Notes: generated from the sequence alone by a model not told the origin. A DNA stretch of 64,000 bases from Anaerolineae bacterium (GCA_022824465.1 JAJDZV010000007.1:1-64000), one strand, 5' to 3'. Positions 52,954 to 62,669 are shown, counted from the stretch's first letter. Program-made: numbers and translations.

Positions 52954-54270
52954 CTAACTCTGGAACAGGATGAAGTCATCCAAACGCGCTTGAGCGTCAG
53001 CCAGCGCGACTTCCGGCGTCTTGATGCCAAGGATGGCGGCTTCGACCTCTTCATGCACGATAGCCCAGAAAGCGTTGCCCCAAACTTCGCGCGGCACTGA
53101 GCGGACGTTGGACGACATCGAAGCGTATTCCGAACGGTGCGGCAGATTCTGGAATTCCTCGCTGGCGATTACCGAGCTGCGGGTCATGCCATGGCCGACG
53201 CGCGCCCAAACAACCGAGTTGTCGCTCAGCCATTTGATGAACTCGACCGCCGCCTGAACCCGCGCCGGATCCGCATTTTGCCCCAAGGGCACGAGCCAAT
53301 TGTGCGAGCCGGCGAATGTGCCTGGCTGGTCAAACAGCTGCGGGAAGTCAGCGACATAGTAATTCTGCAGCGCCACATCGCCTTCCGCGATCTGCCGGTC
53401 GAAACCGTTGATGCGCCAGGTGCCGTCGATCAAACCAGCGCTTTCGCCGTTGGCGAAGTTCTCGACTGCGATGGCGCCATTGATCTCGTTATAGGGGCGC
53501 GTGATCGCGGCGGAGGCTTGCAGCTCCAGGAGGTGATTCAGCGCTTCCAAGGCTTCGGGCGTATCGACCGTCGGGTTGCCGGCGTCGTCCGCAAGGGCGC
53601 CGCCCAACTGGAAGATGAAGGCGGTTAGCGGACGCACGGTGCCAGCTTGCCCTGCCATTTCCGCGATCGGTTTGCCGGTGGCCTCGTAGACTTGCTCGGC
53701 AGCCGCGACAAAGTCTTCGGGCGAGGCCGGCAGCATGGGAGCGCCCATGTCATCGACCAGGCCTGCTTCCGCCCAGAGGTCGAGATTGATATGCCATATC
53801 GTCGCCGCCAAGTCAAAGGGCACCCCGTAGAATTCGCCTCGGTAGATGCCGTAATCGGCGGCGCCCTCGGTGAAGTCGCTGGCATCAATGCCCACCGCTT
53901 CCATCACATCGCTTAAGGGTGTCAATGCGCCGCGCGAGGCATATATCGGGATACGACGTCCGTGCAGCACGGCGATATCCGGCGGCGTGCCGGCCGCGAT
54001 GGCGGCGTTGAGCTGGGTCGTGCCAGGCCAATCCGCCACGATGGTCTCCACCTGAACATCGGGGTTCTCCGCATTCCATATATTGGTCAAGGTGGTGATG
54101 ATGCCGCATTCGCTGGTCGTGCCGGAAAGGTCGGTGACATCGCCATAGTCATCGACGCAGTCGCCGAAGATGCGCATCACGGTCAAGGTCATACTGTCTT
54201 GCGCCACGGCGGACGCGCCGAGACACATGACGAGCAAGAGTACAGCCGTTACAGTTGCGAACTTACGCAT
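52954..54270 (-). CDS. Sugar ABC transporter solute-binding protein (Sec-type)
   Basis: A 438-residue family 1 binding protein. The Sec signal FATVTAVLLLVMCLGASAVAQ ends at AVAQ-D, with no lipobox. The mature part has NPDVQVETIVADWPGTTQLNAAIAAGTPPDIAVL, typical of sugar-binding proteins, and EFYGVPFDLAATIWHINLDLWAEAGL. ATG 54270 has AAGGAG nine bases upstream. Third gene of the minus-strand importer unit after two permeases. The ligand is inferred to be an oligosaccharide. Confidence 0.92.
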   Translation of the reverse strand: MRKFATVTAVLLLVMCLGASAVAQDSMTLTVMRIFGDCVDDYGDVTDLSGTTSECGIITTLTNIWNAENPDVQVETIVADWPGTTQLNAAIAAGTPPDIAVLHGRRIPIYASRGALTPLSDVMEAVGIDASDFTEGAADYGIYRGEFYGVPFDLAATIWHINLDLWAEAGLVDDMGAPMLPASPEDFVAAAEQVYEATGKPIAEMAGQAGTVRPLTAFIFQLGGALADDAGNPTVDTPEALEALNHLLELQASAAITRPYNEINGAIAVENFANGESAGLIDGTWRINGFDRQIAEGDVALQNYYVADFPQLFDQPGTFAGSHNWLVPLGQNADPARVQAAVEFIKWLSDNSVVWARVGHGMTRSSVIASEEFQNLPHRSEYASMSSNVRSVPREVWGNAFWAIVHEEVEAAILGIKTPEVALADAQARLDDFILFQS

Positions 54271-54347
54271 TTTGCCAGTCTCCTTTTCTGAAACTATTCT
54301 AAACAATTCGGAACCTCAAACACTTGCTTATATGCGCCTCCTCATCC

Positions 54348-55229
54348 CTACTTTATTCCGCTTGAGATCTGGATGCCGGAAATGATGCGCTTCTGGAAGA
54401 TGAAGAAAAAGACGACAATTGGCAAGCCGGCGGTCCAGGCGGCCGCCATCGTCTGGCCATAATTAGCTTCGTAGGTGGTCGCTGTCAGATTGTTCAAGCC
54501 GATAGTAATGGTCATAATTTCGGGATCGGTGGCGGCGACGAGGGGCCAGAGATATTCATTCCAGGTCCCGAGAAAGGTGAAAATGGCAAGCGCCGTCAGC
54601 ACCGGCGTCGACAAGGGCAGAAAGATGCGGAAATAGACGCCGATGCGGCTGGCTCCATCGAGCCGCGCCGCTTCCTCCAATTCAATCGGGATGCCTTTGA
54701 AAAACTGCACGAGCAGGAATACGGCAAAAGGCGATGCCACGCCGGGCAGGATGAGCGCGGGAAAGCTGTTCAGCAACTTGAGATTGGAGAAGAGCAGATA
54801 GACCGGGATGAATGTCGCTTGACCCGGCACCATCAGACCAATCAGCACAAAGTAGAAGACATATTGCCGAAAGGGAAACTTGACCCGCGCGAAACTGTAT
54901 GCCGCCAGCGAGCAGATCATCAACTGGAAGAAGGTCCGCAAAGTCGCAACGATCAAGCTGTTGACGAACCAGCGCGGGATGCGGCTGCTGGAGAAAACAA
55001 AATCGTAGTTTTCCGCCGTGAATGGCAGGGGCAGCAGAAGCGTCAGATTCGCCGTGATCGAATGCTCCGGACGCAAGGACAGCGCCAGCGTCCAGACGAT
55101 AGGCACAAGCCAAACGAAGGCGAAAAACGTCATCGCGGCGATGATGAAGACATTGCGCCGCGTCTGCTGCCGCTGACCTAAGGCTTGCTGCGAGCTCAGG
55201 CGCTCGATCGAGGGGACGGCTTCCATCAA
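54348..55229 (-). CDS. Carbohydrate ABC permease, MalG-like
   Basis: A 293-residue inner-membrane permease with six hydrophobic segments. The EAA motif that docks the ATPase reads EEAARLDGASRIGVYFRIFLP, near residue 185. The ATG overlaps the stop of the MalF-like permease by four bases. No ATPase gene lies in the window, so a shared MsmK/UgpC-like ATPase from elsewhere must drive it. Confidence 0.94.
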   Translation of the reverse strand: MMEAVPSIERLSSQQALGQRQQTRRNVFIIAAMTFFAFVWLVPIVWTLALSLRPEHSITANLTLLLPLPFTAENYDFVFSSSRIPRWFVNSLIVATLRTFFQLMICSLAAYSFARVKFPFRQYVFYFVLIGLMVPGQATFIPVYLLFSNLKLLNSFPALILPGVASPFAVFLLVQFFKGIPIELEEAARLDGASRIGVYFRIFLPLSTPVLTALAIFTFLGTWNEYLWPLVAATDPEIMTITIGLNNLTATTYEANYGQTMAAAWTAGLPIVVFFFIFQKRIISGIQISSGIK

Positions 55230-56155
55230 TCACCCTCTCCGCGGCTGAAGAACCAGAGCTGCAAAATCGAGACGGAAAAGAGAAAGATGAAGAGCACAAA
55301 TGCGATGGCTGAACCGTAACCCAACTGCCAATAATCGAAGGAGCGCTCAAAGAGATACATGACCAGCGGGCGGGTGCTGCCGGCCGGTCCGCCGCCGGTG
55401 AGCACGTCAATCAGCGGGAAGACCTGAACCGAGGCGATCACCTGCAAGACAATCACAAATAGCATGGGGCGCCGCAATCCCGGCAGGGTGACATGACGGA
55501 AAAGCGCCCAGCGTCCGCCGCCGTCCACTTTGGCTGCATCATACAGCGTTTGCGGAATATCCTGCAAGCCAGCCAGGAATATAAGCATATTGAAACCGAC
55601 CGACCACCAGACTTTGGTGATTGCCACGGTCGGCATGGCGCTGGCTTCATCGAGGAACCAGGAGCCCATCGATACACCGAGCGAATCAAGTACGGCGTTT
55701 ACGAAGCCGCGTTCGCCCGGCGCAAAGACGCGGGCGAAGACCAAGCCGACGACCGTCACCGACAGGATATTGGGCATATAGAAGATCGTGCGGAAGATGC
55801 CGATGCCGCGCACCCGTTGATTCAACATCAGCGCCAAGGAAAGGCCCACGATGATCAATCCCGGCCCAGCCAGTACGGCGAAAAACAAAGTGTGCTCAAG
55901 CGACGACCAGAAGAGCTTGTCCTTGCCGAAGAGAATCTCGTAATTCCGCAGACCGACGAACTTGATGTTTGTGCCGATCACATCCCAGTTATGCAGGGAA
56001 ATCCAAAAGCCCTGCAAGATGGGCAGGAAGCTGAATATCAAGTACAAGATGATGAAAGGCGCGATGAAGAGGAAACCAACGAGGGCGTCTTGCCGTTCCA
56101 TCTTCGTAAGGCGAGGGACGGAGGGTTTGCGGCGCGCGATTGTCAAATGAGCCAT
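55226..56155 (-). CDS. Carbohydrate ABC permease, MalF-like
   Basis: Six or more membrane segments and the EAA loop as LYDAAKVDGGGRWALFRHVTLP mark a MalF-type permease. The N-terminal cytoplasmic tail is short. Start assignment is open: ATG 56155 has GGAGG only two bases before it, and ATG 56173 has AGGA one base before it; both spacings are poor, and the frame stays open to 56305 past the mapped promoter. First gene of the minus-strand importer unit. Confidence 0.92.
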   Translation of the reverse strand: MAHLTIARRKPSVPRLTKMERQDALVGFLFIAPFIILYLIFSFLPILQGFWISLHNWDVIGTNIKFVGLRNYEILFGKDKLFWSSLEHTLFFAVLAGPGLIIVGLSLALMLNQRVRGIGIFRTIFYMPNILSVTVVGLVFARVFAPGERGFVNAVLDSLGVSMGSWFLDEASAMPTVAITKVWWSVGFNMLIFLAGLQDIPQTLYDAAKVDGGGRWALFRHVTLPGLRRPMLFVIVLQVIASVQVFPLIDVLTGGGPAGSTRPLVMYLFERSFDYWQLGYGSAIAFVLFIFLFSVSILQLWFFSRGEGD

Positions 56156-56198
56156 TGCCTCCGCCGGTCTCATATCCTGCTGGCGGTCGGATAATCGG

Positions 56199-56227
56199 AT
56201 TGTATTGCAGCGGTTAACGCTTCGCAA
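56199..56227 (-). promoter_or_regulatory. Promoter of the minus-strand importer unit
   Basis: On the minus strand TTGCGA (56227-56222) and TACAAT (56204-56199) are 17 bases apart. The spacer holds AGCG-GTTAA-CGCT (56209-56221), a dyad that could be a repressor site for a LacI-like regulator; none is encoded nearby. Confidence 0.5.
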
Positions 56228-56336
56228 ACACTTCAGCCATTCAGGCGCTTCGTGGGAGAGGATTTTGCGATTCGGCGCGCATTTGGTAACCTTGTAGAAA
56301 GACATTGTTGCTTAGAGTTCTTATGCAGGAAATACT

Positions 56337-57293
56337 TTGATTCGCGGGGCCAAACGAGCGCCGGCTGCGATTAGACACGGGCTGAACTTTCGCTTGACCT
56401 ACAAACAGTCCGAAGCGCTCTCCGGAATACTCATGGCAGCGCCCTGGATTCTGGGCTTTCTATTCTTCGTCGCCGGTCCCATGATCGCCAGCCTCTACCT
56501 CGCCATGACCCGCTGGGATTTGTTCACGCCGCCGCGCTTCCTCGGGCTGGACAATTTCCACGCGCTGCTCACCGATGACAACACCTTCTGGCTGTCATTT
56601 CGCGTGACCACGCTTTACGCCGTTTTCAGCGTGCCGATTCAGATAGCGGTTGGCTTGGCGCTGGCGCAGATGCTCAACCAGAAGATCCGTCTGCTGGGGA
56701 TGTTCCGCTCGGTCTATTATCTGCCGTCGGTGCTCAGCGGCGTCTCTATCGCGATCATGTTTCGCTGGATCTTCGGCACGCAATACGGTTTGCTGAACGG
56801 CGCGCTGAAACTCCTCGGCATCGACCCGATATCATGGCTGGGCGACCCGAGTATTGTGCTTTTCAGCTTCATCTTGATGAGTGTCTGGGGCAGCGGCGCC
56901 AATATGCTGATCTACCTTGGGGCCTTGCAGAGCGTGCCGACGGAGCTCTACGAAGCGGCTGAGGTCGATGGCGCGGGCTCCTTCCGCAAGTTTTTCAAGA
57001 TTACCGTGCCCATGATAACGCCAGTCATCTTTTTCACGCTGGTCAATGGAATCATCCTCAGCTTGCAGGAGTTTCAGACGCCCTTCATTCTGACCAATGG
57101 CGGACCAGCCAACGCCAGCCTCTTCATCGTGCTCTATCTCTATCGCAACGCCTTTCAATGGTTCAAGATGGGCTACGCCTCCGCCATCGCCTGGATCATC
57201 TTCTTCTATGTGTTGGTCTTGTCGCTGCTGGTCCTGCGTTCATCCAAAGCCTGGGTGTATTACGAAGGCTCGCTGAAAGGACGGGGCGAATGA
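56337..57293 (+). CDS. Carbohydrate ABC permease, MalF-like (second set)
   Basis: A 318-residue permease whose membrane segments start at APWILGFLFFVAGPMI. The EAA loop is LYEAAEVDGAGSFRKFFKITVP. It is the first gene of a second importer unit that diverges from the first; the gap between the two is about 180 bases. The start is TTG at 56337 with AGGA six bases before it. Its stop overlaps the next permease by four bases. Confidence 0.93.
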   Translation: MIRGAKRAPAAIRHGLNFRLTYKQSEALSGILMAAPWILGFLFFVAGPMIASLYLAMTRWDLFTPPRFLGLDNFHALLTDDNTFWLSFRVTTLYAVFSVPIQIAVGLALAQMLNQKIRLLGMFRSVYYLPSVLSGVSIAIMFRWIFGTQYGLLNGALKLLGIDPISWLGDPSIVLFSFILMSVWGSGANMLIYLGALQSVPTELYEAAEVDGAGSFRKFFKITVPMITPVIFFTLVNGIILSLQEFQTPFILTNGGPANASLFIVLYLYRNAFQWFKMGYASAIAWIIFFYVLVLSLLVLRSSKAWVYYEGSLKGRGE

Positions 57294-58159
57294 CGGCTTG
57301 GAGCCTGGCGCGCAAGGCGAATCGCAAACGGACCGATGCGATTCAGAAGTTTGTTATTTACCTTATACTTATCGCTGGCGCAGTCATCGTGCTCTTCCCC
57401 TTTCTGTGGACATTCTCAACCTCGCTGAAGACGCCGGATCAGGTCTATCAGATACCGCCGCAAATGATACCGGATCCGGCTGATCCCCTGAATTATGCGC
57501 GCGTGCTGGTTGATCGTCCCTTCGCTCGCTGGATGTTGAACTCGCTCTTCGTCGTAGTCGTCTCGACCGTCGGCACCTTGCTTTCTTGCAGCCTGGCGGC
57601 ATTCGCCTTTTCGCGCCTGCGCTGGCCCCTGCGCGACAAGCTGTTTCTGGTGCTGCTGGCGACGATGATGCTGCCAACCCAAGTGACGCTCATCCCGACT
57701 TTCATCCTCTTCAAGGAGTTGGGCTGGATCAATACCTATTTCCCCATCACATTGCCGGCTTGGTTCGCGCGGAATGCCTTTTATGTCTTCTTGCTGCGGC
57801 AGTTTTTCATGACCATTCCGCTGGACCTGGATGACGCCGCCCGCATGGACGGGGCGAGCCACCTGCAGGTCTACTGGCGGATCATCCTGCCCATGAGCAA
57901 GCCGGCTCTGGGCGTCGCCGCGCTTATGTTCGCCCAATTCAAGTGGCGCGAATTCCTGGCGCCGCTGATCTATCTCAATCGCACCGACTCCTTGACTGCG
58001 GCGGTCGGCTTGCGAACCTTCATGGACGAGACGCACGGCACCGATTGGGAGTTGATGATGGCGGCGAATATCATGTTTATGCTGCCCGTGGTGATCGTCT
58101 TCTTCTTCACGCAGCGCTACATGATTCAAGGCGTCGTCATCACGGGCGTGAAGGGGTAA
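57290..58159 (+). CDS. Carbohydrate ABC permease, MalG-like (second set)
   Basis: A 289-residue permease with an EAA loop of DLDDAARMDGASHLQVYWRIILP. It starts at ATG 57290, overlapping the previous stop (ATGA). MalF and MalG partners of each unit differ enough between the two sets to expect different substrates. The solute-binding protein follows after 77 bases. Confidence 0.93.
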   Translation: MTAWSLARKANRKRTDAIQKFVIYLILIAGAVIVLFPFLWTFSTSLKTPDQVYQIPPQMIPDPADPLNYARVLVDRPFARWMLNSLFVVVVSTVGTLLSCSLAAFAFSRLRWPLRDKLFLVLLATMMLPTQVTLIPTFILFKELGWINTYFPITLPAWFARNAFYVFLLRQFFMTIPLDLDDAARMDGASHLQVYWRIILPMSKPALGVAALMFAQFKWREFLAPLIYLNRTDSLTAAVGLRTFMDETHGTDWELMMAANIMFMLPVVIVFFFTQRYMIQGVVITGVKG

Positions 58160-58236
58160 TCAGCGAAAGGAGGCGCCAAACGACCAAAAATGCCAACGCA
58201 AGTTAGGTTCAGTGTTCTTCAAGAAAGGAAGAGAAA

Positions 58237-59517
58237 ATGCACAAGTTATCGAGACGAGATTTTCTGAAGTATTCGTCGTTATCGGCATTTGGCGCAATGG
58301 TCGCAACGTCGCCCTGGTCGACATTGGCGCAGGACGCGGTGACGCTGCGGCTGACGGCCTGGGGCAACCCGACCGAGGTGCAAGCGCGCGAAGCCACCTT
58401 GGCGCTCTATGATGAAATGCAGGACGCCATTGATATAGAGTTCATCCACACGCCGGGCTCTGAGTATATGACCAAACTCCAAACCCAACTGGCGGGCGGC
58501 GACTATCCCGATGTGATGTTCCTGGGCAACGGCGCGATAGAACCTTTCGTGGCGCGCGGTCAGTTGCTGGCGCTGGACGATTACCTGGCGCGGGACAACT
58601 TCGATACCTCCGATATTTCGCAGCAGAATCTGAAGCTCTACAACGTCGATGGCGTGCAATATGGCTTCCCGGTGGATGCGCCCAATCAGCAACTGTTTTA
58701 TAACAAGACGCTGTTTGATGCCGCCGGCATAGACACGCCAGCGGCCGACTGGGAAGACGAATCCTGGAACTGGGACGCCTTCCTCGAGAAGGCAATCGCG
58801 CTGACGGACCACGAAGCGGGTATCTGGGGCTGGCAGGTCAAGACCGGCTTCCGCGCCTGGTGGATATGGGTGACGGCGAACGGCGGAACATTTTTCAACG
58901 ATGAAGGCACGGAGTGCGTCCTGAATTCGCCGGCGGCGGTCGAGGCGCTGCAATTCCTCGCCGACCTGATTCACGTGCACGAGGTGGCGCCGCCGCTTGA
59001 CGTAGCCTCAGAAATGGGCTCGGGCGAGCTCTTCCAATCAGGCGTCACCGCCATGGAAACCTGGTGGCCCGCCATTGGGAGGATGCGCACCAATATCGCC
59101 GACAAGTTCGAATGGAATGTGGCGCCACATCCGGCTGGGGCTGCGGGCAAGTCGACCTCCGGCGGCGGAACGGGTCATACGGTATCCGCCTTCACGCAGC
59201 AGCCTGACGAGTCCTGGGAGTTTCTCAAATTCCTGATCTCGACGCCTTGCGTCTCGCTCTGGACCGATATCATGGGCATCGTGCCGCCATTGACTTCGGT
59301 GGCGGAATCTGATGTATTCCTGAAGCCGGGCGAGCCACCGGCCGATATCCTGGTCTTTACCAAGGGCAACGATTATCTGCGCCCGGACCCGCGCCATCCG
59401 CAATTTACGCAAGCGCAGCAGATCGCGCAGAGCCAGTTGGAGCGGCTCTGGGTCGGTGGGGTGACGGCGCAGGAAGTCTGCGATGACGCCGTCGCTGAGA
59501 TCAATCGACTGCTATAG
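58237..59517 (+). CDS. Sugar ABC solute-binding protein with a Tat signal
   Basis: The 426-residue binding protein opens with a twin-arginine signal (KLSRRDFLKYSSLSAFGAMV), unlike the Sec signal of its neighbour's counterpart at 52954. The mature part has YMTKLQTQLAGGDYPDVMFLGNG and VQYGFPVDAPNQQLFYNKTLFDAAGI, typical of family 1 sugar-binding proteins. A GGAAGAG ribosome site precedes the ATG. Export in folded form is therefore likely. The ligand is unknown. Confidence 0.93.
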   Translation: MHKLSRRDFLKYSSLSAFGAMVATSPWSTLAQDAVTLRLTAWGNPTEVQAREATLALYDEMQDAIDIEFIHTPGSEYMTKLQTQLAGGDYPDVMFLGNGAIEPFVARGQLLALDDYLARDNFDTSDISQQNLKLYNVDGVQYGFPVDAPNQQLFYNKTLFDAAGIDTPAADWEDESWNWDAFLEKAIALTDHEAGIWGWQVKTGFRAWWIWVTANGGTFFNDEGTECVLNSPAAVEALQFLADLIHVHEVAPPLDVASEMGSGELFQSGVTAMETWWPAIGRMRTNIADKFEWNVAPHPAGAAGKSTSGGGTGHTVSAFTQQPDESWEFLKFLISTPCVSLWTDIMGIVPPLTSVAESDVFLKPGEPPADILVFTKGNDYLRPDPRHPQFTQAQQIAQSQLERLWVGGVTAQEVCDDAVAEINRLL

Positions 59518-59540
59518 GACCACAACAACCCCGCCCCAAA

Positions 59541-59555
59541 GAGTCAGGGATGGGA
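59541..59555. repeat. Second copy of the GAGTCAGGGA element
   Basis: GAGTCAGGGATGGGAGC, beginning at 59541, matches the right arm of the hairpin at 39848-39875 apart from one base and two missing G. The left arm here (CCCCGCCCC near 59529) is imperfect. It lies in the 170-base gap before the next sulfatase, which also holds a palindrome at 59637-59672. Confidence 0.45.
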
Positions 59556-59687
59556 GCGCAACAGCAAGGGCGACGAGGCATATGGCGGGAGCGGCGGCTG
59601 CGTCGGGTGGGTATCAAGCGGTTCCTTTGACCGGCGTGGCGGGGCCGCCCCGGCGGGTCGCCCACTTGCATGAACCGGTGAAATGCT

Positions 59688-61175
59688 ATGGCTGACCGGC
59701 CCAATTTCATCATCATCATGACCGATCAGCAGCGCGCTGATCTCTGCCGCCGCGAGGGCTTCCCGCTGGATACGACGCCTTTCCTGGACAAATTGGCGCG
59801 CCAAGGGCAGTGGTTCAATCGCGCCTACACCACCATGCCGGCCTGCCTGCCCGCGCGGATCAGCATGCTGACGGGCCGCTATCCATCGGCGACGCGCGCG
59901 CGCACCAATCACAACAAAGAGGACGCCACATACAGCCGCGACCTGATTGATGTGCTGGACGAGTTCGGCTATCGCAGCGCGCTCTGCGGCAAGAATCACT
60001 CGCACCTGAGTTCCGAACGGCTCGATTACTGGTTTGAACTTGGGCACGCCGGCGGCAGCGGCGCTGATCGTACGGAAGACGAAAAGGCCTTTGATGACTA
60101 CCTGCTCAGTCTCAATCATCGCGCCGACCTGGAAGCGGCGCCCTTCCCGTTGGAGACGCAATGTCCCTGGCGGGCGGTGACCGCTTCCATCAACTGGATC
60201 GAGTCGCTTGACGGCGCGCAGCCATTCTTCCTCTGGCTGTCCTTCCCTGAGCCGCATAATCCCTACCAGGCGCCCGAGCCTTACTTCTCGCTCTTTCCGC
60301 CGGAATCGCTGCCGCCGAACCGGACCGATGCTTCGGCGCTGGCGGGCAAGAGCTTCAAATATCAGTGGACGCGGCATATTGGCGAAGTCGCCTTCGACAA
60401 CTACGCCGAGCAGTTGCCGCGCGCCCGCTCGAATTACATGGGCATGCTGCGTTTGATAGATGACCAGGTAAAGCGCTTCGTCAGTTTCCTTGAGGACAAA
60501 GACCTGCGTGAGAATACGCATCTGATCTTCTTGTCCGATCACGGCGATTTCGTCGGCGAATACGGCTTGGCGCGCAAGGGTCCGGAGCTGCCTGAAGTTT
60601 TGACGCGCATCCCCTTCAGCTGGGCGGGACCCGGCATCGAGGGGCGGCACGAGCCACACGAGGCGCATATCTCCATCGCCGACATCATGCCGACGATATG
60701 CGACTTCATTGGCGCGCCCTTGCCCGAAGGCCTGCAGGGCCGCAGTCTGAAACCCCTGCTCCTGGGCGAGGATTATCCAAAAGAGGAATTCGCCAGCGCT
60801 TACGCAGAGCACGGATTCGGCGGTTTGCATTACACCGCCGAGGACGGCTTTGATCCCAGCGAAGACGGCTTGACGCCCGGCGTCGCCTTTGACGAACTGA
60901 ACGGCTGGTCGCAGAGCGGTACCATGCGCATGGTCCGCCGCGGCGATTGGAAGCTCATCTTCGATATGCAGGGCGCGGGGCAACTCTACGACTTGCGCGG
61001 CGATCCGCTAGAAATGCACAATTTGTACGGCGAGCCGCTGGTCGCCGGGATTCAAGCCGAACTCCTGGCGGAACTCCTGGCTTGGATCCTCCGCGCGCAA
61101 GATCCGTTGCCCTATCCACGCCGGCGCTACAAGTTCAAATCTGACCCGCGCAACTATTGGGCGAGTCATCGCTAA
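59688..61175 (+). CDS. Type I sulfatase (FGly-dependent)
   Basis: A 495-residue sulfatase with ITMTDQQRADL-like metal-site opening (IIIMTDQQRADLC), the FGly signature C53-L-P55-A-R57 then ISMLTGRYPS, and LSDHGDFVGEYGLARKGP with the second metal pair and a Lys. There is no signal peptide. Together with the neighbouring importer genes it suggests desulfation after uptake. The ATG at 59688 starts the only plausible N-terminus. Confidence 0.93.
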   Translation: MADRPNFIIIMTDQQRADLCRREGFPLDTTPFLDKLARQGQWFNRAYTTMPACLPARISMLTGRYPSATRARTNHNKEDATYSRDLIDVLDEFGYRSALCGKNHSHLSSERLDYWFELGHAGGSGADRTEDEKAFDDYLLSLNHRADLEAAPFPLETQCPWRAVTASINWIESLDGAQPFFLWLSFPEPHNPYQAPEPYFSLFPPESLPPNRTDASALAGKSFKYQWTRHIGEVAFDNYAEQLPRARSNYMGMLRLIDDQVKRFVSFLEDKDLRENTHLIFLSDHGDFVGEYGLARKGPELPEVLTRIPFSWAGPGIEGRHEPHEAHISIADIMPTICDFIGAPLPEGLQGRSLKPLLLGEDYPKEEFASAYAEHGFGGLHYTAEDGFDPSEDGLTPGVAFDELNGWSQSGTMRMVRRGDWKLIFDMQGAGQLYDLRGDPLEMHNLYGEPLVAGIQAELLAELLAWILRAQDPLPYPRRRYKFKSDPRNYWASHR

Positions 61176-61202
61176 GGCAACGCACATCGCTCCAGCCTCA
61201 GG

Positions 61203-62669
61203 CTACAGGACGGTCTGCAACTTGCGGAAACGCGGCGCTTCGCCTGGCGCTGGCGAATTTATGAAGGCGCCGCGCTTGACCACCTCCTCGCGCCCGCCGA
61301 GGGATGCAATCCGCCGCTGCTGATCCATCTTCGCCCGCCGGTCGACCGCTTCGGGGTCGACGATAGCGCGCAGATTCGCTTCATAATCGGAGAGCAAGTT
61401 CTGCGAATCCGCGTCCAGATTCGCGGCAAGATCGTTGACTTCGTCTGGATCGGCGACCAGGTCAAAGAGTTGCGCCGGCGCACCGACATGATAGATGTAT
61501 TTGTAGCGTCGGTCGCGCAGCATGTAATAGGCATTCTGCGACGCAATGGCGTGGTACTCGGCGAAAACAGTGCGGTCGCGGTCCGGGCCCGCAGCGATGT
61601 CCCAAAGCGATTCGCCCGGCAGCGCCTCAGCCTTCTCATCCGCCGGGCAGCCGACGGCAGGCAACACCGTGGGAAAGCAATCCACCATAGAAATCGGCGT
61701 GTCGACAACTTTGCCCGCCGGCACATCCGGACCTGATATGATAAACGGTATCGCCGAAGCTTCTTCGTACATGGTGAACTTGCCGAAGATGCCGCGCGCG
61801 CCCAGATGCTCGCCGTGATCCGATGTATAGATGACACGGGTCTTCCCCCGAAGTTTCAGCGCGTCCAGCGCCGCCAGCACCTGCCCGATCTGGTCATCAA
61901 GGAAGGTGCAGATGCCGTAGTAAGCCGCGTGCAGCCGACGAATGGTCGCTTCGTCAAAGGGTCGATCATGACCGAAAAACCGTCTCATGGCTTCATATGC
62001 CGGATGCCGGGGCCAGTCGGAATCGCGCCACTGCGGCGGCAGCGTGACGTCCTCATGTCGATAGCGTTTATAGGTCTCGGGCGGCGCGAGAAATGGCGGA
62101 TGCGGCGTCACGAAGGATAGAAACAGCGCCCAGGGATTCTCGTCGGCGGCGCGCTCATGCAACCAACGAATGGCGTTGTCTCGGTTGCGAATATCATATT
62201 GCTGATAAGTGGATCCGCCCGGTCCCGCTTCGTCTATGCCCACGCGCGAGTCACGCAGGAGGGAGCCATCGCGAATGCCGCTGGCGGGATCGCCGATGCC
62301 CTCGACAACGTGCAGCGGCTCGATCTCCCGCGTGAAGCCGTTGTCGTCATCCGCGCTGCGGAAATGCAGTTTGCCGATGGAATCGACGCAGAAGCCCTTC
62401 TCTTTCAGCCGATGACCCCAACTGGGCACTTTGCCATCGTAGGGCATGCCGTTGTCCCAGTTGCCGATCTGGTGAATGTATTGCCCGGTCGCGAGGGAGG
62501 CGCGGGCTGGCACGCAAATCGCGCAATTGGTATAGGCATTGCTGAAGCGCGTCCCGTCCGCGGCTAATCGATCCAGATTGGGCGTCTGCACGATGCTATG
62601 CCCGGCGCAGCCCATAGCCGCCGCCTGATGTTGATCGGACATGATGAAGAGCAGATTGAGCGGTTCCAT
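61203..62669 (-). CDS. Type I sulfatase (FGly-dependent)
   Basis: A third sulfatase, 488 residues, convergent with the previous one. The metal site is LFIMSDQHQAAAMG, the FGly signature C52-V-P54-A-R56 then ASLATGQY, and YTSDHGEHLGARGIFGKFTMYEEA carries the second metal pair and catalytic Lys. No signal peptide. The three sulfatases differ around the signature, so they probably act on different sulfate positions or sugars. Confidence 0.93.
   Translation of the reverse strand: MEPLNLLFIMSDQHQAAAMGCAGHSIVQTPNLDRLAADGTRFSNAYTNCAICVPARASLATGQYIHQIGNWDNGMPYDGKVPSWGHRLKEKGFCVDSIGKLHFRSADDDNGFTREIEPLHVVEGIGDPASGIRDGSLLRDSRVGIDEAGPGGSTYQQYDIRNRDNAIRWLHERAADENPWALFLSFVTPHPPFLAPPETYKRYRHEDVTLPPQWRDSDWPRHPAYEAMRRFFGHDRPFDEATIRRLHAAYYGICTFLDDQIGQVLAALDALKLRGKTRVIYTSDHGEHLGARGIFGKFTMYEEASAIPFIISGPDVPAGKVVDTPISMVDCFPTVLPAVGCPADEKAEALPGESLWDIAAGPDRDRTVFAEYHAIASQNAYYMLRDRRYKYIYHVGAPAQLFDLVADPDEVNDLAANLDADSQNLLSDYEANLRAIVDPEAVDRRAKMDQQRRIASLGGREEVVKRGAFINSPAPGEAPRFRKLQTVL

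Noticed and set aside
59544-60983. Open minus-strand frame of 479 codons
   Set aside because: It lies antisense to the sulfatase with a clear CxPxR signature; codon bias of the sulfatase creates it.
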